DNA from: Setophaga petechia
Taxonomy: Eukaryota; Chordata; Aves; Passeriformes; Parulidae
Length of the DNA: 64,000 bases
Reading direction: 5' to 3'
Assembly: GCA_024362935.1 (NCBI GenBank)
Contig: JANCRA010000065.1
Coordinates: 3,100,001 to 3,164,000, forward strand
A program made the position numbers and the translations under genes. This document shows, piece after piece, positions 32,877 through 44,787 of this stretch. The notes beneath the pieces were generated by a model. That model ran no database searches, was not told the DNA's origin, and was given only the letters and a program-made list of their open reading frames with translations. The stretch's first letter is position 1. Each line of letters opens with the position of its first letter.

Positions 32877-34463
32877 GTGGGAAAGTACTGTTTTCTATCA
32901 CTTTGAAAGCTGCTTACCCAATCCCAGTTTTGTCCCGCTTCGTAGTTCGCCGTTCAGAAGCTGCCGCAGTCTCTTTTTCCCGGAGAAGGAGAAGACGCTT
33001 CTTGGCGCGAAGAATCTGGTGTCGTTACGCCGATCGCGGCGTGCTCCGGAGAACAGCTACGGCCGAGAGACACCCGGAAGCGGCGCTTAAAGGCACAGTG
33101 CTCCGTCTCCTGGTCTTTAGCGTCTCCTGCCGGCTACACCTTAGCAAAAAGCTTTTTCATTATGTCTCGCCAGGAGAAACTGTGTCTGTTCACAAAAAAC
33201 CTCCCATCGTGCTCTAGAGGTTGCAGGCAGCTCTGCAGCGTGTTTTGCAACAAGAAAAAGTAACTTGTCCAAAAAAGCCATCAATTTGAATGTTCCTGGA
33301 AAGGGAAAATGCAGGAGAGCGGATAGGTACTGTTTTCTACCAGTTTGCAAGCTGGACACACAATCCCAGTGTTCTACTACGATTGACTTTGCAGTGCACT
33401 GTAATAATTGCCTATTGTTACTACATCTAAGCCAATAGCGTTTGCATTATATCTCTTCAGGAGAAACTGTACCAGTTCAGAAAACAACTCTCATTTTTTC
33501 TAGAAGTTGCATGGAGGTGTGCAGAGTGTTTTGCAAGAAGCAAAAGAAAGTTGTCCAAAACTGCTGCCATTCGAATAGTAATGCCAATGGAAAAGGCAGG
33601 AGAGTGGAAAGGTGCTGTTTTCTATCTGTTTGTAAGCTGCTTACACAATCCCAGAGTTGTGCAGCAATTAGTTTTTCAGTGCACTGTAGTAGGTGCCTCT
33701 TTTCACCTGCATCTAAGCAAATTGCTTTTTCCCCATGTCTCGCAAGGAGAAACTGAGCCAGTTCAGAAAACATCTCCCATCGAGTTCTAGAGATTGCAGG
33801 CAGGTGTGCAGAGTGTTTTGCAAGAAGCAAAAGAAAGTTGTCTAAAACGCCTTGCATTCAAATAGAAATGTGAATAGAAAAGGCAGGAGAAGGGAGAGGT
33901 ACTGTTTTCAATCAGTTTGCAACCTGCTTACACAATCTGCGTGTTGTGCAGCAATTAGCTTGCAGTGCACTGTAGTAGGTGCCTCTTTTCACCTATATCT
34001 AAGCAAATTGCTTTTTCCCCATGTCTTGCAAAGAGAAACTGAGCCAGTTCAGAAAATATCTCCCATCGACTTCTAGAGATTGCAGGCAGGTGTGCAGAGT
34101 GTTTTGCAAGAAGCCAAAGAAAGTTGTCTAAAATTCTTTCCATTCGAATAGTAATGTGCATGGAAAAGGCAGGAAGAGTGGAAAGGTACTGTTTTCTATC
34201 ACTTTGCAAGCTGGGCACACAATCCCAGTGTTGTGCATCTATTAGCTTTGCAGTGCACTGCAGTAACTGCCTGTGGTAACCTACATCTAAGCAAAAAGCT
34301 TTTTCACTATCTCTCACTAGGAGAAAATGTTCCTGCTCATTAAACAACTTCCATCGTGCTGTACAGGTTGCACAGAGGGCTGCAGAATGTTTTGCAGCAA
34401 GAAAAAGAAAGTTGTCTAAGACGCCTTCCTTTCAAGTATTAATGTGAAGGGAAAGGCAAGAGA
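32877..34463 (+). repeat. Cassette 4
   Basis: 1,587 bp. From this cassette onward the sequence before the hybrid start is GTGAAGGGAAAGGC, where cassettes 1-3 have GTGAAGGAAAAGGC. Otherwise it matches cassette 3. Confidence 0.95.
32928..33133 (+). promoter_or_regulatory. CpG-rich block 4, candidate promoter
   Basis: Same as block 1: CCAAT at 32918-32922, palindrome at 32999-33014, ETS core at 33074-33080. Confidence 0.5.
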
Positions 34464-37400
34464 GTGGGAAAGTACTGTTTTCTAGCACTTTGCAGGCTGC
34501 TAACACAATCCCAGTGCTGTGTAGCAATTAACTTGTCACTGCACTGCAGTAAGTGTTTCTTGTCACCTACATCTAAGCAAATAGCTTTTTCACTATGTCT
34601 CGCAAGGAGAAAACCTTCCTGCTCACTAAACAACTTCCATCGTGTTGTAGATGTTGCAGAGAGGGCTGCAGTGTGTTTTGCAAAATATAAAAGAAAGTTG
34701 TCTAAGACGCCTTCCTTTCAAGTATTAATGTGAAGGGAAAGGCAAGAGAGTGGGAAAGTACTGTTTTCTAGCACTTTGCAAGCTGCTAACACAATCGCAG
34801 TGCTGTGTAGCAATTAGCTTGTCAGTGCACGGCAGTAAGTGTTTCTTGATACCTACATCTGAGCAAACAGCTTTTTCACTTTGTCTCGCAAGGAGAAAAC
34901 CTTCCTGCTCACTAAACATCTCCTATCGTGCTCTAGAAGTTGCACAGAGGGCTGCAGAGTTTTTTGACACAAGAAAAAGAAAGTTGTCTAAGATGCCTTC
35001 CTTTCAAGTATTAATGTGAAGGGAAAGGCAAGAGAGTGGGAAAGTACTGTTTTCTAGCACTTTGCAGGCTGCTAACACAATCCCAGTTCTGTGTAGCAAT
35101 TAGCTGTTCAGTGCACTGCATTACGTGTTTCTTGTCACCTACATCTAAGCAAAAAGCTTTGTCACTATGTCTCGCAAGGAGAAAACCTTCCTGCTCACTA
35201 AACATTTCCTATCGTGTTCTAGAAGTTGCACAGAGGGCTGCAGTGTGTTTTGACACAAGAAAAAGAAAGTTGTCTAAGACGCCTTCCTTTCAAGTATTAA
35301 TGTGAAGGGAAAGGCAAGAGAGTGGGAAAGTACTGTTTTCTAGCACTTTGCAAGCTGCTAACACAATCCCAGTTCTGTGTAGCAATTAGCTTTTCAGTGC
35401 ACTGCAGTAAGTGTTTCTTGTCACCTACATCTAAGCAAATAGCTTTTTCACTATGTCTCGCAAGGAGAAAACCTTCCTGCTCACTAAACAACTTCCATCG
35501 CGTTGTAGATGTTGCAGAGAGGGCTGCAGAGTTTTTTGACACAAGAAAAAGAAAGTTGTCTAAGATGCCTTCCTTTCAAGTATTAATGTGAAGGGAAAGG
35601 CAAGAGAGTGGGAAAGTACTGTTTTCTAGCACTTTGCAAGCTGCTAACACAATCGCAGTGCTGTGTACCAGTTAGCTTTTCAGTGCACTGCAGTAAGTGT
35701 TTCTTGTCACCTACATCTAAGCAAATAGCTTTTTCACTATGTCTCGCAAGGAGAAAACCTTCCTGCTCTCTAAACAACTTCCATCGTGTTCTAGAAGTTG
35801 AACAGAGGGCTGCAGTTTGTTCTGTAACAAGAAAAAGAAAGTTGTCTAAGACGCCTTCCTTTCAAGTATTAATGTGAAGGGAAAGGCAAGAGAGTGGGAA
35901 AGTACTGTTTTCTAGCACTTTGCAAGCTGCTAACACAATCCCAGTGCTGTGTAGCAATTAGCTTGTCAGTGCACGGCAGTAAGTGTTTCTTGTCACCTAC
36001 ATCTGAGCAAACAGCTTTTTCACTTTGTCTCGCAAGGAGAAAACCTTCCTGCTCACTAAACATCTTCTATCGTGCTCTAGAAGTTGCACAGAGGGCTGCA
36101 GAGTTTTTTGACACAAGAAAAAGAAAGTTGTCTAAGATGCCTTCCTTTCAAGTATTAATGTGAAGGGAAAGGCAAGAGAGTGGGAAAGTACTGTTTTCTA
36201 GCACTTTGCAGGCTGCTAACACAATCGCAGTGCTGTGTAGCAGTTAGCTTTTCAGTGCACTGCAGTAAGTGTTTCTTGTCACCTACATCTAAGCAAAGAG
36301 CTTTTTCACTATGTCTCCCAAGGAGAAAACCTTCTTGCTCACTAAACATCTCCTATCGTGTTCTAGAAGTTGAACAGAGGGCTGCAGTGTGTTCTGTAAC
36401 AAGAAAAAGAAAGTTGTCTAAGACGCCTTCCTTTCAAGTATTAATGTGAAGGGAAAGGCAAGAGAGAGGGAAAGTAATGTTTTCTAGCACTTTGCAAGCT
36501 GCTAACACCGTACTAGTGCTGTGTAGCAGTTAGCTTTTCAGTGCACTGCAGTAAGTGTTTCTTGTCACCTACATCTAAGCAAATAGGTTTTTCACTATGT
36601 CTCGCAAGGAGAAAACCTTCCTGCTCACTAAACAACTTCCATCGTGTTGTAGATGTTGCAGAGAGGGCTGCAGAGTTTTTTGACACAAGAAAAAGAAAGT
36701 TGTCTAAGATGCCTTCCTTTCAAGTATTAATGTGAAGGGAAAGGCAAGAGAGTGGGAAAGTACTGTTTTCTAATACTTTGAGAGCTGCTAACACAATCCC
36801 AGTGCTGTGTACCAATTAACTTGTCACTGCACTGCAGTAAGTGTTTCTTGATACCTACATCTAAGCAAATAGCTTTTTCACTATGTCTCCCAAGGAGAAA
36901 ACCTTCCTGCTAACTGAACATCTCCTATCGTGTTCTAGAAGTTGCACAGAGGGCTGCAGTGTGTTTTGACACAAGAAAAAGAAAGTTGTCTAAGACGCCT
37001 TCCTTTTAAGTAGTAATGCGTAGGGAAAGGCAAGAGAGAGGGAAAGTACTGTTTTCTAGCACTTTGCAAGCTGCTAACACAATCGCAGTGCTGTGTAGCA
37101 ATTAGCTTGTCATTGCACGGCAGGAAGTGTTTCTTGATACCTACATCTGAGCAAATAGCTTTTTCACTTTGTCTTGCAAGGGGAAAACGTTGCTGCTCAC
37201 TAAACAACTTCCATCGTGTTGTAGAAGTTGCACAGAGGGCTGCAGTGTGTTTTGCAAAATATAAAAGAAAGTTGTCTAAGACGCCTTCCTTTCAAGTATT
37301 AATGTGAAGGGAAAGGCAAGAGAGTGGGAAAGTACTGTTTTCTAGCACTTTGCAGGCTGCTAACACAATCGCAGTGCTGTGTAGCAGTTAGCTGTTCAGT

Positions 37401-39611
37401 GCACTGCAGTAAGTGTTTATTGTCACCTACATCTAAGCAAATAGCTTTTTCACTATGTCTCCCAAGGAGAAAACCTTCTTGCTCACTAAACATCTCCTAT
37501 CGTGTTCTAGAAGTTGAACAGAGGGCTGCAGTGTGTTCTGTAACAAGAAAAAGAAAGTTGTCTAAGACGCCTTCCTTTCAAGTATTAATGTGAAGGGAAA
37601 GGCAAGAGAGTGGGAAAGTACTGTTTTCTAGCACTTTGCAAGCTGCTAACACAATCGCAGTGCTGTGTAGCAATTAGCTTGTCAGTGCACGGCAGTAAGT
37701 GTTCCTTGATACCTACATCTGAGCAAATAGCTTTTTCACTTTGTCTCGCAAGGGGAAAACGTTGCTGCTCACTAAACAACTTCCATCGTGTTGTAGATGT
37801 TGCAGAGAGGGCTGCAGTGTGTTTTGCAAAATGTAAAAGAAAGTTGTCTAAGACGCCTTCCTTTCAAGTATTAATGTGAAGGGAAAGGCAAGAGAGTGGG
37901 AAAGTACTGTTTTCTAGCACTTTGCAAGCTGCCAAAACAATCCCAGTTCTGTGTAGCAATTAGCTGTTCAGTGCACTGCATTACGTGTTTCTTGTCACCT
38001 ACATCTAAGCAAAAAGCTTTGTCACTATGTCTCGCAAGGAGAAAACCTTCCTGCTCACTAAACATTTCCTATCGTGTTCTAGAAGTTGCACAGAGGGCTG
38101 CAGTGTGTTTTGCAGCAAGAAAAAGAAAGTTGTCTAAGACGCCTTCCTTTCAAGTATTAATGTGAAGGGAAAGGCAAGAGAGTGGGAAAGTACTGTTTTC
38201 TAGCACTTTGCAAGCTGCTAACACAATCCCAGTTCTGTGTAGCAATTAGCTTTTCAGTGCACTGCAGTAAGTGTTTCTTGTCACCTACATCTAAGCAAAT
38301 AGCTTTTTCACTATGTCTCGCAAGGAGAAAACCTTCCTGCTCACTAAACAACTTCCATCGCGTTGTAGATGTTGCAGAGAGGGCTGCAGAGTTTTTTGAC
38401 ACAAGAAAAAGAAAGTTGTCTAAGATGCCTTCCTTTCAAGTATTAATGTGAAGGGAAAGGCAAGAGAGTGGGAAAGTACTGTTTTCTAGCACTTTGCAGG
38501 CTGCTAACACAATCGCAGTGCTGTGTAGCAGTTAGCTGTTCAGTGCACTGCAGTAAGTGTTTCTTGTCACCTACATCTAAGCAAATAGCTTTTTCACTAT
38601 GTCTCCCAAGGAGAAAACTTTCTTGCTCACTAAACATTTCCTATCGTGTTCTAGAAGTTGCACAGAGGGCTGCAGTGTGTTCTGTAACAAGAAAAAGAAA
38701 GTTGTCTAAGACGCCTTCCTTTCAAGTATTAATGTGAAGGGAAAGGCAAGAGAGTGGGAAAGTACTGTTTTCTAGCACTTTGCAAGCTGCTAACACAATC
38801 CCAGTTCTGTGTAGCAATTAGCTGTTCAGTGCACTGCAGTAAGTGTTTCTTGTCACCTACATCTAAGCAAATAACTTTTTCACTATGTCTCGCAAGGAGA
38901 AAACCTTCCTGCTCACTAAACAACTTCCATCGTGTTGTAGATGTTGCAGAGAGGGCTGCAGAGTTTTTTGACACAAGAAAAAGAAAGTTGTCTAAGATGC
39001 CTTCCTTTCAAGTATTAATGTGAAGGGAAAGGCAAGAGAGTGGGAAAGTACTGTTTTCTAGCACTTTGCAAGCTGCTAACACAATCGCAGTGCTGTGTAC
39101 CCATTAGCTTTTCAGTGCACTGCAGTAAGTGTTTCTTGTCACCTACATCTAAGCAAATAGCTTTTTCACTATGTCTCGCAAGGAGAAAACCTTCCTGCTC
39201 ACTAAACAACTTCCATCGTGTTCTAGAAGTTGAACAGAGGGCTGCAGTTTGTTCTGTAACAAGAAAAAGAAAGTTGTCTAAGACGCCTTCCTTTCAAGTA
39301 TTAATGTGAAGGGAAAGGCAAGAGAGTGGGAAAGTACTGTTTTCTAGCACTTTGCAAGCTGCTAACACAATCCCAGTGCTGTGTAGCAATTAGCTTGTCA
39401 GTGCACGGCAGTAAGTCTTTCTTGATACCTACATCTGAGCAAATAGCTTTTTCACTTTGTCTCGCAAGGAGAAAACCTTCCTCCTCACTAAACATCTCCT
39501 ATCGTGCTCTAGAAGTTGCATAGAGGACTGCAGTGTGTTTTGCAAAAAGTAAAAGAAAGTTGTCTAAGACGCCTTCCTTTCAAGTATTAATGTGAAGGGA
39601 AAGGCAAGAGA
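34464..39611 (+). repeat. HOR block E: 18 standard monomers
   Basis: Exactly 18 x 286 bp with the same type order as D. Variants shared only with H: GCAAAGAGC near 36296 (k), GAAAGTAATG near 36475 (l) and GTGTTCCTTG near 37704 (n). These mark E and H as recent duplicates of each other. Confidence 0.92.
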
Positions 39612-41198
39612 GTGGGAAAGTACTGTTTTCTATCACTTTGAAAGCTGCTTACCCAATCCCAGTTTTGTCCCGCTTCGTAGTTCGCCGTTCAGAAGCTGCC
39701 GCAGTCTCTTTTTCCCGGAGAAGGAGAAGACGCTTCTTGGCGCGAAGAATCTGGTGTCGTTACGCCGATCGCGGCGTGCTCCGGAGAACAGCTACGGCCG
39801 AGAGACACCCGGAAGCGGCGCTTAAAGGCACAGTGCTCCGTCTCCTGGTCTTTAGCGTCTCCTGCCGGCTACACCTTAGCAAAAAGCTTTTTCATTATGT
39901 CTCGCCAGGAGAAACTGTGTCTGTTCACAAAAAACCTCCCATCGTGCTCTAGAGGTTGCAGGCAGCTCTGCAGCGTGTTTTGCAACAAGAAAAAGTAACT
40001 TGTCCAAAAAAGCCATCAATTTGAATGTTCCTGGAAAGGGAAAATGCAGGAGAGCGGATAGGTACTGTTTTCTACCAGTTTGCAAGCTGGACACACAATC
40101 CCAGTGTTCTACTACGATTGACTTTGCAGTGCACTGTAATAATTGCCTATTGTTACTACATCTAAGCCAATAGCGTTTGCATTATATCTCTTCAGGAGAA
40201 ACTGTACCAGTTCAGAAAACAACTCTCATTTTTTCTAGAAGTTGCATGGAGGTGTGCAGAGTGTTTTGCAAGAAGCAAAAGAAAGTTGTCCAAAACTGCT
40301 GCCATTCGAATAGTAATGCCAATGGAAAAGGCAGGAGAGTGGAAAGGTGCTGTTTTCTATCTGTTTGTAAGCTGCTTACACAATCCCAGAGTTGTGCAGC
40401 AATTAGTTTTTCAGTGCACTGTAGTAGGTGCCTCTTTTCACCTGCATCTAAGCAAATTGCTTTTTCCCCATGTCTCGCAAGGAGAAACTGAGCCAGTTCA
40501 GAAAACATCTCCCATCGAGTTCTAGAGATTGCAGGCAGGTGTGCAGAGTGTTTTGCAAGAAGCAAAAGAAAGTTGTCTAAAACGCCTTGCATTCAAATAG
40601 AAATGTGAATAGAAAAGGCAGGAGAAGGGAGAGGTACTGTTTTCAATCAGTTTGCAACCTGCTTACACAATCTGCGTGTTGTGCAGCAATTAGCTTGCAG
40701 TGCACTGTAGTAGGTGCCTCTTTTCACCTATATCTAAGCAAATTGCTTTTTCCCCATGTCTTGCAAAGAGAAACTGAGCCAGTTCAGAAAATATCTCCCA
40801 TCGACTTCTAGAGATTGCAGGCAGGTGTGCAGAGTGTTTTGCAAGAAGCCAAAGAAAGTTGTCTAAAATTCTTTCCATTCGAATAGTAATGTGCATGGAA
40901 AAGGCAGGAAGAGTGGAAAGGTACTGTTTTCTATCACTTTGCAAGCTGGGCACACAATCCCAGTGTTGTGCATCTATTAGCTTTGCAGTGCACTGCAGTA
41001 ACTGCCTGTGGTAACCTACATCTAAGCAAAAAGCTTTTTCACTATCTCTCACTAGGAGAAAATGTTCCTGCTCATTAAACAACTTCCATCGTGCTGTACA
41101 GGTTGCACAGAGGGCTGCAGAATGTTTTGAAGCAAGAAAAAGAAAGTTGTCTAAGACGCCTTCCTTTCAAGTATTAATGTGAAGGGAAAGGCAAGAGA
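39612..41198 (+). repeat. Cassette 5
   Basis: 1,587 bp. Its d4 end reads ATGTTTTGAAGC where cassettes 1-4 and 7 read ATGTTTTGCAGC; the A variant is shared with cassettes 6, 8 and 9. Confidence 0.95.
39663..39868 (+). promoter_or_regulatory. CpG-rich block 5, candidate promoter
   Basis: Same as block 1: CCAAT at 39653-39657, palindrome at 39734-39749, ETS core at 39809-39815. Confidence 0.5.
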
Positions 41199-43200
41199 GT
41201 GGGAAAGTACTGTTTTCTAGCACTTTGCAGGCTGCTAACACAATCCCAGTGCTGTGTAGCAATTAACTTGTCACTGCACTGCAGTAAGTGTTTCTTGTCA
41301 CCTACATCTAAGCAAATAGCTTTTTCACTATGTCTCGCAAGGAGAAAACCTTCCTGCTCACTAAACAACTTCCATCGTGTTCTAGAAGTTGAACAGAGGG
41401 CTGCAGTTTGTTCTGTAACAAGAAAAAGAAAGTTGTCTAAGACGCCTTCCTTTCAAGTATTAATGTGAAGGGAAAGGCAAGAGAGTGGGAAAGTACTGTT
41501 TTCTAGCACTTTGCAAGCTGCCAAAACAATCCCAGTTCTGTGTAGCAATTAGCTGTTCAGTGCACTGCATTACGTGTTTCTTGTCACCTACATCTAAGCA
41601 AAAAGCTTTGTCACTATGTCTCGCAAGGAGAAAACCTTCCTGCTCACTAAACATTTCCTATCGTGTTCTAGAAGTTGCACAGAGGGCTGCAGTGTGTTTT
41701 GCAGCAAGAAAAAGAAAGTTGTCTAAGACGCCTTCCTTTCAAGTATTAATGTGAAGGGAAAGGCAAGAGAGTGGGAAAGTACTGTTTTCTAGCACTTTGC
41801 AAGCTGCTAACACAATCCCAGTTCTGTGTAGCAATTAGCTTTTCAGTGCACTGCAGTAAGTGTTTCTTGTCACCTACATCTAAGCAAATAGCTTTTTCAC
41901 TATGTCTCGCAAGGAGAAAACCTTCCTGCTCACTAAACAACTTCCATCGCGTTGTAGATGTTGCAGAGAGGGCTGCAGAGTTTTTTGACACAAGAAAAAG
42001 AAAGTTGTCTAAGATGCCTTCCTTTCAAGTATTAATGTGAAGGGAAAGGCAAGAGAGTGGGAAAGTACTGTTTTCTAGCACTTTGCAGGCTGCTAACACA
42101 ATCGCAGTGCTGTGTAGCAGTTAGCTGTTCAGTGCACTGCAGTAAGTGTTTCTTGTCACCTACATCTAAGCAAATAGCTTTTTCACTATGTCTCCCAAGG
42201 AGAAAACTTTCTTGCTCACTAAACATTTCCTATCGTGTTCTAGAAGTTGCACAGAGGGCTGCAGTGTGTTCTGTAACAAGAAAAAGAAAGTTGTCTAAGA
42301 CGCCTTCCTTTCAAGTATTAATGTGAAGGGAAAGGCAAGAGAGTGGGAAAGTACTGTTTTCTAGCACTTTGCAAGCTGCTAACACAATCCCAGTTCTGTG
42401 TAGCAATTAGCTGTTCAGTGCACTGCAGTAAGTGTTTCTTGTCACCTACATCTAAGCAAATAACTTTTTCACTATGTCTCGCAAGGAGAAAACCTTCCTG
42501 CTCACTAAACAACTTCCATCGTGTTGTAGATGTTGCAGAGAGGGCTGCAGAGTTTTTTGACACAAGAAAAAGAAAGTTGTCTAAGATGCCTTCCTTTCAA
42601 GTATTAATGTGAAGGGAAAGGCAAGAGAGTGGGAAAGTACTGTTTTCTAGCACTTTGCAAGCTGCTAACACAATCGCACTGCTGTGTACCCATTAGCTTT
42701 TCAGTGCACTGCAGTAAGTGTTTCTTGTCACCTACATCTAAGCAAATAGCTTTTTCACTATGTCTCGCAAGGAGAAAACCTTCCTGCTCACTAAACAACT
42801 TCCATCGTGTTCTAGAAGTTGAACAGAGGGCTGCAGTTTGTTCTGTAACAAGAAAAAGAAAGTTGTCTAAGACGCCTTCCTTTCAAGTATTAATGTGAAG
42901 GGAAAGGCAAGAGAGTGGGAAAGTACTGTTTTCTAGCACTTTGCAAGCTGCTAACACAATCCCAGTGCTGTGTAGCAATTAGCTTGTCAGTGCACGGCAG
43001 TAAGTCTTTCTTGATACCTACATCTGAGCAAATAGCTTTTTCACTTTGTCTCGCAAGGAGAAAACCTTCCTCCTCACTAAACATCTCCTATCGTGCTCTA
43101 GAAGTTGCATAGAGGACTGCAGTGTGTTTTGCAAAAAGTAAAAGAAAGTTGTCTAAGACGCCTTCCTTTCAAGTATTAATGTGAAGGGAAAGGCAAGAGA
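41199..43200 (+). repeat. HOR block F: contracted to 7 monomers
   Basis: Exactly 7 x 286 bp, order a' o h' s p q r. It is 11 monomers (3,146 bp) shorter than E. The first monomer a' is chimeric: its left part is type a and its right part (GTTCTAGAAGTTGAACAG, CTGCAGTTTGTTCTG) is like type q or i. A private variant, ATCGCACTGC, is near 42678. Confidence 0.92.
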
Positions 43201-44787
43201 GTGGGAAAGTACTGTTTTCTATCACTTTGAAAGCTGCTTACCCAATCCCAGTTTTGTCCCGCTTCGTAGTTCGCCGTTCAGAAGCTGCCGCAGTCTCTTT
43301 TTCCCGGAGAAGGAGAAGACGCTTCTTGGCGCGAAGAATCTGGTGTCGTTACGCCGATCGCGGCGTGCTCCGGAGAACAGCTACGGCCGAGAGACACCCG
43401 GAAGCGGCGCTTAAAGGCACAGTGCTCCGTCTCCTGGTCTTTAGCGTCTCCTGCCGGCTACACCTTAGCAAAAAGCTTTTTCATTATGTCTCGCCAGGAG
43501 AAACTGTGTCTGTTCACAAAAAACCTCCCATCGTGCTCTAGAGGTTGCAGGCAGCTCTGCAGCGTGTTTTGCAACAAGAAAAAGTAACTTGTCCAAAAAA
43601 GCCATCAATTTGAATGTTCCTGGAAAGGGAAAATGCAGGAGAGCGGATAGGTACTGTTTTCTACCAGTTTGCAAGCTGGACACACAATCCCAGTGTTCTA
43701 CTACGATTGACTTTGCAGTGCACTGTAATAATTGCCTATTGTTACTACATCTAAGCCAATAGCGTTTGCATTATATCTCTTCAGGAGAAACTGTACCAGT
43801 TCAGAAAACAACTCTCATTTTTTCTAGAAGTTGCATGGAGGTGTGCAGAGTGTTTTGCAAGAAGCAAAAGAAAGTTGTCCAAAACTGCTGCCATTCGAAT
43901 AGTAATGCCAATGGAAAAGGCAGGAGAGTGGAAAGGTGCTGTTTTCTATCTGTTTGTAAGCTGCTTACACAATCCCAGAGTTGTGCAGCAATTAGTTTTT
44001 CAGTGCACTGTAGTAGGTGCCTCTTTTCACCTGCATCTAAGCAAATTGCTTTTTCCCCATGTCTCGCAAGGAGAAACTGAGCCAGTTCAGAAAACATCTC
44101 CCATCGAGTTCTAGAGATTGCAGGCAGGTGTGCAGAGTGTTTTGCAAGAAGCAAAAGAAAGTTGTCTAAAACGCCTTGCATTCAAATAGAAATGTGAATA
44201 GAAAAGGCAGGAGAAGGGAGAGGTACTGTTTTCAATCAGTTTGCAACCTGCTTACACAATCTGCGTGTTGTGCAGCAATTAGCTTGCAGTGCACTGTAGT
44301 AGGTGCCTCTTTTCACCTATATCTAAGCAAATTGCTTTTTCCCCATGTCTTGCAAAGAGAAACTGAGCCAGTTCAGAAAATATCTCCCATCGACTTCTAG
44401 AGATTGCAGGCAGGTGTGCAGAGTGTTTTGCAAGAAGCCAAAGAAAGTTGTCTAAAATTCTTTCCATTCGAATAGTAATGTGCATGGAAAAGGCAGGAAG
44501 AGTGGAAAGGTACTGTTTTCTATCACTTTGCAAGCTGGGCACACAATCCCAGTGTTGTGCATCTATTAGCTTTGCAGTGCACTGCAGTAACTGCCTGTGG
44601 TAACCTACATCTAAGCAAAAAGCTTTTTCACTATCTCTCACTAGGAGAAAATGTTCCTGCTCATTAAACAACTTCCATCGTGCTGTACAGGTTGCACAGA
44701 GGGCTGCAGAATGTTTTGAAGCAAGAAAAAGAAAGTTGTCTAAGACGCCTTCCTTTCAAGTATTAATGTGAAGGGAAAGGCAAGAGA
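43201..44787 (+). repeat. Cassette 6
   Basis: 1,587 bp with standard structure and the GAAGC variant at its d4 end. It lies only 3,589 bp after cassette 5, the closest pair here. Confidence 0.95.
43252..43457 (+). promoter_or_regulatory. CpG-rich block 6, candidate promoter
   Basis: Same as block 1: CCAAT at 43242-43246, palindrome at 43323-43338, ETS core at 43398-43404. Confidence 0.5.
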
